Source of the DNA: a virus
Direction: 5' to 3' (one strand)
Virus record (IMG/VR): IMGVR_UViG_3300036768_000388
Span: 1 to 59,850 of that record
Length of the DNA: 59,850 bases
Below the pieces are notes generated by a model that saw nothing but the letters and a program-made list of their open reading frames with translations, made no database searches and was not told the DNA's origin. Positions 46,883 to 55,990 of the stretch are shown piece after piece (position 1 is the stretch's first letter; each line of letters opens with the position of its first letter). The position numbers were made by a program, and so were the translations under genes.

Positions 46883-48082
46883 TTAATAACCTGACGAACC
46901 ATCGTCACGGTCAGTAATCTTTATACTATTCCAATAAGCTATCTCATCCTCTTCAGATGCGAAACGTTGGCTAATTGGCTTAGTAGCTTCCACTAACCAA
47001 TTATTAATACAATTATTCCATTGGTTTTCTGCCTTTTTAGCCATCTCTTCGTTAACAACTAAGTGACCAAACATTTGCTCGTCAGTTGGTTGTGGTGGGG
47101 GAGGGGCCATCATAGTTTGAACTACTGGGTGAGCATCTTTACCAAGCATTTGCTTACTCATCATTAAGTTGGCTAACTGATTAGCCGCAGCCAATTCACC
47201 AGAATGTGCCGTAGCTTTAGCCAATCTAAGTATCTCTTCTTCTGCAGAAGGTATTTGATTATGGCTTACCCAAGCTGTTTTAGTGAGGCCTCGCTTTTTA
47301 TTCTCTTCTGCAATCTCTTCTGGAGACCAGATTTTAACAGGTTGCTTCTTATTAGCAGCACGTTGAATTCTTGCCGTTAAGTCTGCAGACTGCTTTGCAC
47401 TCATTTGCCCTGGTTTAGAGCTATAAGACTTCACATTAACATTTGGTCCGACACCACGAGTTTCACCAGTATTGTTCATTTTTCTTCTAGCATTATCTGC
47501 AAGAGAATATTGCCCTGCACCTTTAGGACCATAGTTTGACTTATTTACACAAGTGTCGCAATCCTCTTCTCCGCAGTCGCACTCTTCTTTTTTCATACCA
47601 GTTAATCCACCATAACCAACTTCACTAAGCAGTTTATTAGGACCACCTGTAAGGGTTTTAGGTCCAGTTTGAGGTTCTGGTGCAACTGGAGCAGTATTTG
47701 TGGGTGTCGCTGGTTTCTGATTTTGAGGATTTTTCATTTGATCTATAGTGATAGGTTGAAGACCTAATTCAGCTCTTCTTCTATTTCTATCAACTAACTT
47801 AGATTTAGCTCTTTGCTCCCAAAGCATCTTAGTGTGCGCATCAGCTTTATTTAAGCCAGAAATATCCTCTAAAGATTTAATAAGTTTATCGGCTAGATCG
47901 TTAGCTTTATCTTTAGGCTTATAGAAGTATCTAGTCGATAAAGTACTTTTCTTTAAATCTTCTACTAGACCTTTAGATGAGAAGCTTTTAGTTAACTGTT
48001 GAACCATCTCTATGGGAGTTTGAGGTGGGATAATTACTTCAACTTCATCTTCACTAATTTGTGTAAATTGTATCCTACTCAT
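46883..48082 (-). CDS. virion-cluster protein with Cys cluster
   Basis: 399 aa. A helical N-half, a Pro/Thr linker (PATPTNTAPVAPEPQTGP), then ECDCGEEDCDTCVNK, a tight four-Cys cluster that could bind zinc or an Fe-S centre, and a charged C-half. Overlaps the preceding gene by 8 nt. Not recognised. Confidence 0.7.
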   Translation of the reverse strand: MSRIQFTQISEDEVEVIIPPQTPIEMVQQLTKSFSSKGLVEDLKKSTLSTRYFYKPKDKANDLADKLIKSLEDISGLNKADAHTKMLWEQRAKSKLVDRNRRRAELGLQPITIDQMKNPQNQKPATPTNTAPVAPEPQTGPKTLTGGPNKLLSEVGYGGLTGMKKEECDCGEEDCDTCVNKSNYGPKGAGQYSLADNARRKMNNTGETRGVGPNVNVKSYSSKPGQMSAKQSADLTARIQRAANKKQPVKIWSPEEIAEENKKRGLTKTAWVSHNQIPSAEEEILRLAKATAHSGELAAANQLANLMMSKQMLGKDAHPVVQTMMAPPPPQPTDEQMFGHLVVNEEMAKKAENQWNNCINNWLVEATKPISQRFASEEDEIAYWNSIKITDRDDGSSGY

Positions 48083-49127
48083 TATCTTCCTCTTCTAAAC
48101 CTAGATCTAAATCAAAGTATTTTTTTAATGGCTTTCTAGCATGCTTTTGCTCTGGCTTTTCAGACACCTTATCTTTTAATTTTTTCTTAGCAATTTCTTC
48201 AGCATGCTTTAGTTTAAGTTCCATTTCTTTTTTCTTAAACTCAAGTTCCATTTGAATTAACTGTTTCTTTTGTTCTAACATTAACTTACGTTCTTCAACA
48301 TCCATCTCAGCCATCTGTTTTTGAACTTCTGTGTTAGGCATCTGAGCTAATGCAGATTGATACTGTAAATCTAGCATTCTCCTTTGATGCTCCTTATCAG
48401 AACCATATGGTGATGATGCTTTAGCATTCTCGTACTCAAGGTCTAACATTCTCTTCTTGTGAGTCTTCTCTGTCTCAGGATCTGGGGACATCATTTGGGC
48501 ATGTTGAAACTCTAAATCTTTCATGCGTTGAGCATGTTGTCTTTCTAACTCCATTACAGCTTTTTTGTGCTCAATATCTGCTTGACCCATTTGCTTAGCA
48601 TTATCTACATTAACATCTGACATAGCGTAAGTAGCATGAGCTTTAGCTTCCTTAGTTTGATCAAACTCTGGTGAGTGATGACCATACATAATATAAGCAA
48701 TCTCAGGATCTGAGTATCCTTCATCTTTTAAAGCTTGAATTATTTTCTCATCTTCTTCAGATAAGTCTTGCTCACCTTCATCCGACACTACTTCGTCGCC
48801 TCGCTCTTCTGGCTGTTCATCTAAAGCTGTTTCATCAATCTGATCTCCATCATCTTGCGTTTCTGGTTGAGAAATATCATCATCTTGAAGATTATCATCC
48901 CCTTCAAAATCTTCCACTTCTGGTTTTTCTTGAGGTTCTTCAGGCTCTTCTTGGGGAGGGTTAGTAGCTTCTGTAAGATCCATAATAGAGTTAAGATTGT
49001 TTAAACCCTTCTTAAGATCTTTCCACTTATCTTTAAGTTTCTTTTTTGGATCTTTTTTAAGTGGCTCTTTACCTTCAACAATCTCTTGTTTTCCGTCTTC
49101 TGTAATTTCAATCATGTCATCAGCCAT
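48075..49127 (-). CDS. acidic/coiled-coil virion-cluster protein
   Basis: 350 aa from ATG 49127 (AAGGTGG upstream; an ATG at 49145 is less good). Residues about 45-125 are strongly acidic (QEEPEEPQEKPEVEDFEGDD); the C-half is a very long Lys/Glu/Met coiled coil (LEFKKKEMELKLKHAEE). Scaffold- or linker-like composition; function unknown. Confidence 0.7.
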   Translation of the reverse strand: MADDMIEITEDGKQEIVEGKEPLKKDPKKKLKDKWKDLKKGLNNLNSIMDLTEATNPPQEEPEEPQEKPEVEDFEGDDNLQDDDISQPETQDDGDQIDETALDEQPEERGDEVVSDEGEQDLSEEDEKIIQALKDEGYSDPEIAYIMYGHHSPEFDQTKEAKAHATYAMSDVNVDNAKQMGQADIEHKKAVMELERQHAQRMKDLEFQHAQMMSPDPETEKTHKKRMLDLEYENAKASSPYGSDKEHQRRMLDLQYQSALAQMPNTEVQKQMAEMDVEERKLMLEQKKQLIQMELEFKKKEMELKLKHAEEIAKKKLKDKVSEKPEQKHARKPLKKYFDLDLGLEEEDNE

Positions 49128-49137
49128 GTTATCCACC

Positions 49138-49977
49138 TTAAACATAATCTATCAAGAATTTCTTCTGATAGTACCCTCTTGCAGCATCTTGTTGCTGTTG
49201 AATAATTTTCTCCAAGTCAGCTAAACGATTTTGTAAGAAAGCTGGACCTAGAGTTGAAGTACTTTGAGATGTACCATCAATACTTATACTAACCCCATTA
49301 TGAGGAAATAAGATTGGTCCCATAATAGATAACATCTTAAATGCTGCCATATTCTCTATTAAGCCTACAAGTAAAGCTGGAACCTTACCACCCTCAAATC
49401 CTGCTCTATATTCTACTAAGATTGCTCCAGGCCAAGTTGAAATTCCACCTGCACCCATTGAATGGTATGCAAAACCAGAATAAACGCTTGCTATAAATCC
49501 AGAAACAGTAACTCCCATTGCTGGAACTAACTGTATAGTTTGCTCTTGAGGTTGTGTATGTATATATTCTAATGGAATATCAATCAGTGGAAAAGATCCA
49601 GGGCTGTTTGGTACACCGTTATTAAAAGTAAGTTGAAACTTAGATACGTCTAATATTGGTCCATGATTAACTTTCATATAACCCCAACTCCACCATTGAA
49701 GTTGACCACTATAGTCATGTCTCTCTCTAAAAGTCACTGGACTAATATAAATATCTAACTGATGCTCAATCTCAGATATCGATTGGTCGATATATTGTTG
49801 AAGTGCTGCATCTGATACTTCTTCACCAGTAAGAAAAGATCTTAACGGCAGACCAAACAATACAGTCTGTCTTAAAGAAGCTGGAGTTGGAATAGGTAAA
49901 TATCTTGTAGGAGTAGATTCTTGGTCTATTTCGAACGCTGGAAATGGTGAGTGCGTTTGTGTTTTAGTAATACTCAT
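49138..49977 (-). CDS. putative head-tail adaptor
   Basis: 279 aa. QQYIDQSISEIEHQLDIYIS and PVTFRERHDYSG, then long beta stretches and AAFKMLSIMGPILFP, resemble the head-completion/adaptor proteins of phages, which begin with an all-helical S-E-I-E-x-x-L core. Located downstream of capsid and structural genes in transcription order. The call is by pattern and place. Confidence 0.55.
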   Translation of the reverse strand: MSITKTQTHSPFPAFEIDQESTPTRYLPIPTPASLRQTVLFGLPLRSFLTGEEVSDAALQQYIDQSISEIEHQLDIYISPVTFRERHDYSGQLQWWSWGYMKVNHGPILDVSKFQLTFNNGVPNSPGSFPLIDIPLEYIHTQPQEQTIQLVPAMGVTVSGFIASVYSGFAYHSMGAGGISTWPGAILVEYRAGFEGGKVPALLVGLIENMAAFKMLSIMGPILFPHNGVSISIDGTSQSTSTLGPAFLQNRLADLEKIIQQQQDAARGYYQKKFLIDYV

Positions 49978-51686
49978 TATTCTTCATCTCCATCAAATTC
50001 TATATTTGGTGTTGCAGGCTGTACCGGTTTTGGCGTTCCCGCAGGTCTTCTTATTACACTTCTTGCAGAACTTATGCGCTGCAATCTTTCCATTCTATTT
50101 TGAGCTTCAGGGTGTTTTGAATTACTCATCATTGAATGAACATCTATCTTAGGTTGTTGAGGCATCTGCTTTTGAGAAGAAAACTTCTTTTGAGAAGAAA
50201 ACTTCTTTTGAGCTTGTCTAACTTCATGAGGTATTTGATCCATGTTTTTCATAGCAGTCATCTGCAATCCACGAATTTTATTTGCTGCGTGGGTTGCAAA
50301 ACTTGCTTTACTTGGATTATCATGATCGTAATCATTTATAGCTTGAATAAGGCCATGCATACCAGCTTCATGTAACATAGACATATCAATGTCTGGGTTT
50401 TTAGCTGGATCAAGCCCAAGTTTTTGTAAAGTCTTGTGAGCATTCATACCAATCAATGGGTGGTAATGTTCAAAAAACTTTTCAAACTTAGGGTCTTTTT
50501 GAGGACCTTCTCCTAAGATTCGACTAATATCTCTTTTAGAACCTTCATCATAGTTCATCATGTCATCGATATTGCCAACTTTCTTAGCTTTGTTATTATA
50601 ATCTTTAGCATACTGTTGGATAAAGTCTTTGTTACCCATAGCAAAAGAAGAAGCAGGATCTTGTTTGGTAGTTGCTTGAGTTCCTTCTTCACCTTTAGTT
50701 CCGCCAGCATGTTGCATACCCTCTTCTAAAGAGTATCCTTCACCACCATGGTCACCACCAGCAATAACATTTCTTATCTGTGCATCTTTAGCAGCAGCAT
50801 GAATATCTTTAGCAGATTTACCTTTTTGGTGAGCTTCATGGTGTGCCATAACAGCATTTTGCAAATGCTCTGGATTTTTAGATGACCATTCTTTTTCAAA
50901 ATTCTCATCCATCTCCATTTGAGATATTGGGTCTGCATTCTTATATTTATCTGAAGAAGTTAATGCTTTGTATGCAGAATTTCTATCTGCATGAGCTTGA
51001 TTTCTTGCCTCAACAATGTGACCATGTCTAGCTAACTGTGGATTTTTAGAAGGATCTGCTTTTAGGGCAGCAGTTTCACGAGCTCTTTGCTCCCAAGGTC
51101 TAGTATATGCACGCATAGCCATGAGGTCTTCACGGCTAGGCTGCATGAATCTGCTTTTCTTACCAGTTACTTCTTCTTTGGGTTCTTTTTGTACTTGCGC
51201 TTTAGGGGTAACACTTTTGCCTTGTGCTCCTGCTGCAGCTGGCTCTTCACCATCTTCTTCGGATCCGAATCCGCCGCCATCATCTTCTCCCATGCTGCCA
51301 TAATCTTCTCCAATACTTGCTTGATGAGCATCTTCATCTTCATCATCACTGTATTCCTCATAATCTTCTCCTCGTCCATAAGTTGGATCATTTTCTTTTA
51401 ACCAAGCGTCGCCTTCAGATTCTTCTTGATCTGGGTCAAACTCTCTATATCCTTCACCATATTCATCGTCTTCTTGATCGCTTGCATACGGATCTTCATT
51501 AGGATCATATTCGTCACTAAGTTTTTTAGCTTTTTCAAGCTCTTCAGATTTAGTCATTTTTTGATAAATATAATTAGTTAATGCCCAGAATTTATCTCCA
51601 TCTGATTCAGATAAAGATTTTCCAGCAGCATCTTTTGCTTTTTGCCATCTAGCTTCGTCAGCTTTTGTTCTAATAAATGCAGGCAT
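49977..51686 (-). CDS. virion protein with sigma-like segment
   Basis: 569 aa. The N-terminus PAFIRTKADEARWQKAKDAA is a phage structural-type helix; a long acidic low-complexity stretch follows (residues about 55-150). Residues about 395-490 resemble sigma region 2: HYHPLIGMNAHKTLQKLG, MSMLHEAGMHGLIQAINDYD, SFATHAANKIRGLQMTAMK. A KKFSSQ unit is then duplicated. Overlaps both neighbours by one base. Probably a virion component; whether the sigma-like part touches RNA polymerase is unknown. Confidence 0.65.
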   Translation of the reverse strand: MPAFIRTKADEARWQKAKDAAGKSLSESDGDKFWALTNYIYQKMTKSEELEKAKKLSDEYDPNEDPYASDQEDDEYGEGYREFDPDQEESEGDAWLKENDPTYGRGEDYEEYSDDEDEDAHQASIGEDYGSMGEDDGGGFGSEEDGEEPAAAGAQGKSVTPKAQVQKEPKEEVTGKKSRFMQPSREDLMAMRAYTRPWEQRARETAALKADPSKNPQLARHGHIVEARNQAHADRNSAYKALTSSDKYKNADPISQMEMDENFEKEWSSKNPEHLQNAVMAHHEAHQKGKSAKDIHAAAKDAQIRNVIAGGDHGGEGYSLEEGMQHAGGTKGEEGTQATTKQDPASSFAMGNKDFIQQYAKDYNNKAKKVGNIDDMMNYDEGSKRDISRILGEGPQKDPKFEKFFEHYHPLIGMNAHKTLQKLGLDPAKNPDIDMSMLHEAGMHGLIQAINDYDHDNPSKASFATHAANKIRGLQMTAMKNMDQIPHEVRQAQKKFSSQKKFSSQKQMPQQPKIDVHSMMSNSKHPEAQNRMERLQRISSARSVIRRPAGTPKPVQPATPNIEFDGDEE

Positions 51687-52768
51687 TATTTATTACCTCC
51701 AAATTTAGCTCTTAATGCAGGTGGTAAATTATTTAAAGCGTCAGTACTTACACTTGACTGTGCTGGTGCAGGCTGTTCGTTTTTGTTCCCAAATTTTTGT
51801 TTCAATTCATCTGGTAAATGGTTAAATGATCCGCCCATTTTATGAGGTTGAGTTTTTAATTCAATGCCTTCATAGTGGTGACCTGGTTTAACTTTACCTC
51901 TTAACTTGAAACCCTCTGGATCCGCAGCATGTGCATCTTTAATGGACTGCATCCATTTAGCATTATGTTCAGAATTGTGCCAATTTGCCATCTTATCTGC
52001 AAAGTCTTTTAAATCATTCTCATCTAAAGAATCTTGCTTATATTCTGCAAAATCATGAATAGGGTGCTTATCGAATGGGTGAGGTACAAATTTGTCTTGT
52101 TTGCCTGGATCAGTTATATGTAAATAAGCTTCTTTGCTATCAATTTTAGCTGGATTACCTAATTGAATTTCTTCAAATGGATAACCACCTTTATGAGGTG
52201 ATCGCTTAGAGTCAGCATGCCCTTCATGTGGCGGCATTTCTAAATAATGATAATCAGGAACTGATCTAGGGTTTTTATCGCGTGGAGTAGAATTAAGTCT
52301 ACGTCTTAATCCCTTAGTACCTTCCTTTAACTTTCCAGTTTCAGGGCGTCTTTCTGTTGTTGTATAATTTGTTTCCCACGGCTCCAATGGTACATAATCT
52401 AACCCCAATTGTCCATTTGAATGGGCTCCAGCTCTCGCAGCAAGATGCATCATAGGGATGATTTTATTGAGATGTTGGTCTGCAACCTCTCTGTTGCCGT
52501 TTTTTAATGCAGCTTTATAATGAGAAATATGATGACCTAAGGCGTCACGCATCATTTCAATATCTTTATTTTTAAGTTGATTACCAAAGGCTGTAACTGC
52601 AGCATTAGCACTGCGACCCATTGTTGCTTGCGGTCTAGCCATTTTTTCTAATGACTCTAATACCTTCTCAGCAATAATTTCATCTTTAATAACCTCTATT
52701 AAAGATTGTAAATTTGGATTGTCGGCTGCCTTCTTTAGTAGCAACTCTTTGAAACTTTTAAGTTCCAT
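51686..52768 (-). CDS. virion-cluster protein, 360 aa
   Basis: AGAGGTG before the ATG. His/Lys/Pro-rich centre (PPHEGHADSKRSPHKGGYPF). The C-terminus has two copies of an LPxxLxxKFG motif (NHLPDELKQKFGNK and NNLPPALRAKFGGNK), a likely peptide-docking tail. Not recognised. Confidence 0.7.
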   Translation of the reverse strand: MELKSFKELLLKKAADNPNLQSLIEVIKDEIIAEKVLESLEKMARPQATMGRSANAAVTAFGNQLKNKDIEMMRDALGHHISHYKAALKNGNREVADQHLNKIIPMMHLAARAGAHSNGQLGLDYVPLEPWETNYTTTERRPETGKLKEGTKGLRRRLNSTPRDKNPRSVPDYHYLEMPPHEGHADSKRSPHKGGYPFEEIQLGNPAKIDSKEAYLHITDPGKQDKFVPHPFDKHPIHDFAEYKQDSLDENDLKDFADKMANWHNSEHNAKWMQSIKDAHAADPEGFKLRGKVKPGHHYEGIELKTQPHKMGGSFNHLPDELKQKFGNKNEQPAPAQSSVSTDALNNLPPALRAKFGGNK

Positions 52769-52778
52769 TAGTCACCTC

Positions 52779-53117
52779 TTACAAAGAACGAACGTTATCT
52801 CTAGCAACTTGAACCCAGGCAGCAGCTCCAGCAATAACGATAGTTGCAACATTACCTTGACGAACCACCACACCAGAAGACGAATCTACGTCAACTGGGA
52901 CACCACCACCAGCATTAAAAATAGCTATTTCTCCACTAGCCATAGTCATAGCTAAAGTACCATCTATAGTAACTGTAGTTGCTCCATTAGCTCTAACTCT
53001 GAATGTTTGGAATGGTTTTAATGTTAATGTACCTTGTTGGTTAGTGAGTTTCTCTTCCCATACATGACCAACATCTGCTTGGCGAGCCGCCTCATTAGCT
53101 AAATTACTTGAACGCAT
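52779..53117 (-). CDS. small virion/decoration-like protein
   Basis: 112 aa; AAGGAG upstream. Beta-rich, Ala/Val/Thr-rich (TVTIDGTLAMTMASGEIAIF), as in capsid-decoration or collar proteins. Assignment by composition and place. Confidence 0.6.
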   Translation of the reverse strand: MRSSNLANEAARQADVGHVWEEKLTNQQGTLTLKPFQTFRVRANGATTVTIDGTLAMTMASGEIAIFNAGGGVPVDVDSSSGVVVRQGNVATIVIAGAAAWVQVARDNVRSL

Positions 53118-53186
53118 CTATGTCTCCTTAGATAGACTATAGAGACATTATACCTTGTTTATTACCTGAAAAATAAGTTCGGGTGG

Positions 53187-53741
53187 TTATGGCTTTCTAA
53201 AGATTTCAAAAAGTGACTTTTTAAGTCTATTTTTAGCAGAAATACCAAGTGGGGCTAACATATTCTCATATTTAATAACTTCGGCCCAGGCGTCTTCTTC
53301 TGAGGCCCAATCGTACTTCTCGTTGGCCTCTACCTCAATAAATCGCTTCTTTTCATTGAGATTCTCATCATAAACTACATAGTATACTAGAACAGCTTTT
53401 TCAAGGAGTGCAATCTTACAGGTCTTAAAGATAGAGAAATTCCTCTTATATCCTAATAACTCGCAAAAAGCATTTATAGAGTGGCCTGACTTCCCATCAG
53501 TTGGGACATTTACTTCTACACGATTATTATTATTGGTGTCTGATGTCTTACGCTTAATGGTGAGCTCACCCATATGGTCATGGTAACGATATCTGATAAA
53601 CTCACCTTTATCGTTAGTGAAGTAATCATCATAAGAGCTAACCATCATCCATTCTGGATTTAAAGGCTGGACAAGTTTAATAAAATCGTCCATACCAATA
53701 TTGTCAGCAAAGTACTTTGTTTCTAGCTCTTTAAAGTGCAT
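53187..53741 (-). CDS. CYTH-domain phosphohydrolase-like protein
   Basis: 184 aa. The pattern FIRYRYHDHMGELTIKRKTS, then RVEVNV, FKTCKIALLEKAVLVYYVVY and RFIEVEANE matches the beta-barrel of CYTH proteins (CyaB, thiamine-triphosphatase, RNA-triphosphatase): alternate E/K/R strands lining a triphosphate tunnel. The usual ExExK start is altered (ELETKYF). The reaction could be triphosphate hydrolysis; substrate unknown. Set in a nucleotide-metabolism island inside the late arm. Confidence 0.65.
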   Translation of the reverse strand: MHFKELETKYFADNIGMDDFIKLVQPLNPEWMMVSSYDDYFTNDKGEFIRYRYHDHMGELTIKRKTSDTNNNNRVEVNVPTDGKSGHSINAFCELLGYKRNFSIFKTCKIALLEKAVLVYYVVYDENLNEKKRFIEVEANEKYDWASEEDAWAEVIKYENMLAPLGISAKNRLKKSLFEIFRKP

Positions 53742-53749
53742 AAAACTAC

Positions 53750-54592
53750 TTATTTAGGCGTAGGTATTTTAAGAGAATCGCGCTTCTCTTTAGAGAAAAG
53801 ATTCTCTCTATCTCTATGTTCTGCCCCACATTGTTTACATTTATATTTTTGATATTTACCAGTAGATGTGTAATAAAAACCATTTTTAAAAAATGAAGTG
53901 CTTCCACATTTACATACATGATCTTCATCATCGTGGTAAAGATTAAAGTTAATAGAATTGTCCCAAGGAATAAGTTTGTAGAATAGCTCTTCTAAAGCTA
54001 AAACGTCATGCTTATTGTATTGTTCCATTTCTTTCCATGCTTCAAGGTTGCCCTTTAAACATTGCGTCCACAATTCGTGGCCTGGAAATTTATTATGTTT
54101 TAATTTTTTATATTGAGTATTTAATTTGTCAGTCATATACTCTAGCTTATTAGATGTAAAGCCGAAGTGTTTAGATGCAATAACTTTTGTATCTATATGT
54201 TTATATCCGCTAGGTGGCTGAAAACCATTCATAATGAATCTAGCATTAAGCTTCTTTTTATCGAATTTAATACCGTTTTGTGTAACAACTATATCAGCCT
54301 GATCTAGTAGATTCCAAATATCTTTTAAGATAAGAGAGTCATCTTCGACATTCTTGGCATTCCTTTGATCTCTGTACATTACTTTATCTGGTCCGTCATG
54401 AAGCCATTTTGCACTCCAACTAAGAATATGCCAATCTTGAACAACTTGATTTAAAGCAACATTGTTTTCCCACAATCCCCATACGTGCGCTAAGATCGGA
54501 GCTGTTTCTATATCAAATAGAAGCACTTTGGGACCTTTAACAGGTGCTAATTGTTGGACTGGCTGTTTCTTTGCTTTCTTTTTCTTTGCCAT
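53750..54592 (-). CDS. DEDDy RNase-H-fold exonuclease with zinc ribbon
   Basis: 280 aa. After a basic start (MAKKKKAKKQPVQQ), LLFDIETAP (ExoI), ADIVVTQNGIKFDKKKLNARF (ExoII) and YNKHDVLALEEL (ExoIII, YxxxD) mark a family-B-polymerase-type proofreading fold without polymerase. Residues about 226-265 form a zinc ribbon (HVCKCGSTSFF ... YKCKQCGAEH). Such stand-alone exonucleases occur in many large phages. The start overlaps the thymidylate kinase stop (TAATG). Confidence 0.8.
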   Translation of the reverse strand: MAKKKKAKKQPVQQLAPVKGPKVLLFDIETAPILAHVWGLWENNVALNQVVQDWHILSWSAKWLHDGPDKVMYRDQRNAKNVEDDSLILKDIWNLLDQADIVVTQNGIKFDKKKLNARFIMNGFQPPSGYKHIDTKVIASKHFGFTSNKLEYMTDKLNTQYKKLKHNKFPGHELWTQCLKGNLEAWKEMEQYNKHDVLALEELFYKLIPWDNSINFNLYHDDEDHVCKCGSTSFFKNGFYYTSTGKYQKYKCKQCGAEHRDRENLFSKEKRDSLKIPTPK

Positions 54593-55278
54593 TATCTTTC
54601 CAATCCTAGAGCATTAAGAATTTCTGAATGAACTTGCTCTATATTTTTACCATCTACATTTACTCTAACAGTATTAAAACGATGAGACATATCTTCCATG
54701 TTTCTAGACACATTAGTTATAAAATCATTTCCTCTTGATTCCATTGCGTCACCCATTTCAAACTCTTGCTTAGTAGTTTTAGCTTTTGCTAATCCAGATA
54801 GAGCATTACCGCGAAGATATATTACCTTGTCGTAAATAAGCTCAGGTTTAAATGAGAATAAATCATGTCCTACATTAGCTGAATCATTAGCTGAATCTAC
54901 GTTTTGACATGCCATTGAATAAATATCTTGCCAAGAGTTCCCACACGCCATACCGTAAGCGTAACCACTCAATATACCTCTATCTTGAATAATAAAATCG
55001 TACTCTTTGAGGGCAGGAACAATAATTCGTTCAAGGTGGATAGAACGAATTGCTTGACTGATAAACTCTCTAGCTGTTTTAGTTAATACCGCATCATATT
55101 TATTATGAAGCATTATGTCTCTAAGTACCATTGTCAATGGTTCTAATGGAGTGCCAGGTTCTTTTGTTTGTAAAACACTATAACCTTTCGATCGTAAATA
55201 ATCCACTAATTTTTGTGTTTGCGTAGTTTTACCTACACCCTCAGTACCTTCTAAACAGATATATTTTGCCTTTTTCAT
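54592..55278 (-). CDS. tmk: thymidylate kinase
   Basis: dTMP to dTDP. 228 aa from ATG 55278. Walker A EGTEGVGKTTQ, TKEPGTPLEP (substrate Arg/Pro loop replaced by KEPG), AREFISQAIRSIH and IIQDRGILSGYAYG (DRx motif). The lid region is Lys-rich (AKAKTTKQEFEMGDAMESRG). Ribosome-binding site weak. Completes the dTTP branch with ThyX and the deaminase. Confidence 0.9.
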   Translation of the reverse strand: MKKAKYICLEGTEGVGKTTQTQKLVDYLRSKGYSVLQTKEPGTPLEPLTMVLRDIMLHNKYDAVLTKTAREFISQAIRSIHLERIIVPALKEYDFIIQDRGILSGYAYGMACGNSWQDIYSMACQNVDSANDSANVGHDLFSFKPELIYDKVIYLRGNALSGLAKAKTTKQEFEMGDAMESRGNDFITNVSRNMEDMSHRFNTVRVNVDGKNIEQVHSEILNALGLER

Positions 55279-55299
55279 AGAGGCATTATACAAATATCG

Positions 55300-55851
55300 T
55301 TATATATGTTTCTTAAGCTCTCTAAAAAGAGATAGTAGGTTCTCAACACTTTTAGCCATGCGAGCTTTTTGTTGTTCTACAGCTGTTTTAATGTGCATTA
55401 GATTAGGGTGTTTACCTGCCATCACTTCTTGGTGATGAGTAAACAATGCAGCATGCGCATCAGGATTTTTATTCCACATCTCTTCAGTAACACCATAATG
55501 CTGACCATAAATAGGAGAATATTTGTATTTGATTTTTGGTTGAGCCTGTGGTTGAGCCTGTGGTTGAGCCTGTGGTTGAACCTGCGGTTGAGCCTGCGGT
55601 TGAGCCTGTACAGGCCGCATTTGTTGAACCTGTTGCGGTTGTTTAGTTTCTTTTACTTTTCTCTGTTTTGGTTGAGGACCATGGGTGATTGCTTTAATGT
55701 TAGCTAGTGCTTGTTGTTTCTGTTCTTCAGAAATGCTTTCATCGTGTAACATAGCAGCATTTCTAAGCAATGCTTTAATAGCACTATAATTAGGCTTTGC
55801 CTTCATTAACTCTTCATTACAGAATTGCTCTAGTTCATTATTATCAAACAT
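55300..55851 (-). CDS. protein with Gln-Pro repeat linker
   Basis: 183 aa. A helical N-domain, then a Q/P linker (residues about 74-104, units of QPQA/QPQV) encoded by six 12-bp DNA repeats, then a folded C-terminal domain with HHQEVMAGKHPNLMHIK. Repeat number may vary. Function unknown. Confidence 0.7.
   Translation of the reverse strand: MFDNNELEQFCNEELMKAKPNYSAIKALLRNAAMLHDESISEEQKQQALANIKAITHGPQPKQRKVKETKQPQQVQQMRPVQAQPQAQPQVQPQAQPQAQPQAQPKIKYKYSPIYGQHYGVTEEMWNKNPDAHAALFTHHQEVMAGKHPNLMHIKTAVEQQKARMAKSVENLLSLFRELKKHI
55538..55609. repeat. six 12-bp tandem repeats in a linker
   Basis: Unit GGTTGAGCCTGT with minor changes, six copies, in frame, encoding the Gln-Pro-Gln-Ala linker. Confidence 0.9.
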
Positions 55852-55858
55852 AGTTTAA

Positions 55859-55990
55859 TTATACCAGATATCGTTCCAATAACTCTTCTTGAGCATCTCT
55901 GATAGAGATCTCTGCATTACGCAGAAGTATCTTGATGGCATGCCTGTTCACTGTTTTGGCTAATTCTTCGATCTCATGAAGCTCAATCAT
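55859..55990 (-). CDS. small helical protein, 43 aa
   Basis: Its ATG overlaps the HNH-gene stop (ATGA), a coupled start. Helical and charged (MIELHEIEELAKTVNRHAI). May be a passenger of the homing cassette. Confidence 0.55.
   Translation of the reverse strand: MIELHEIEELAKTVNRHAIKILLRNAEISIRDAQEELLERYLV

Noticed and set aside
51087-51502. Long plus-strand frames opposite the 49977-51686 gene
   Set aside because: Low-complexity Leu/His/Phe shadows of an acidic repeat region; no ribosome-binding sites.
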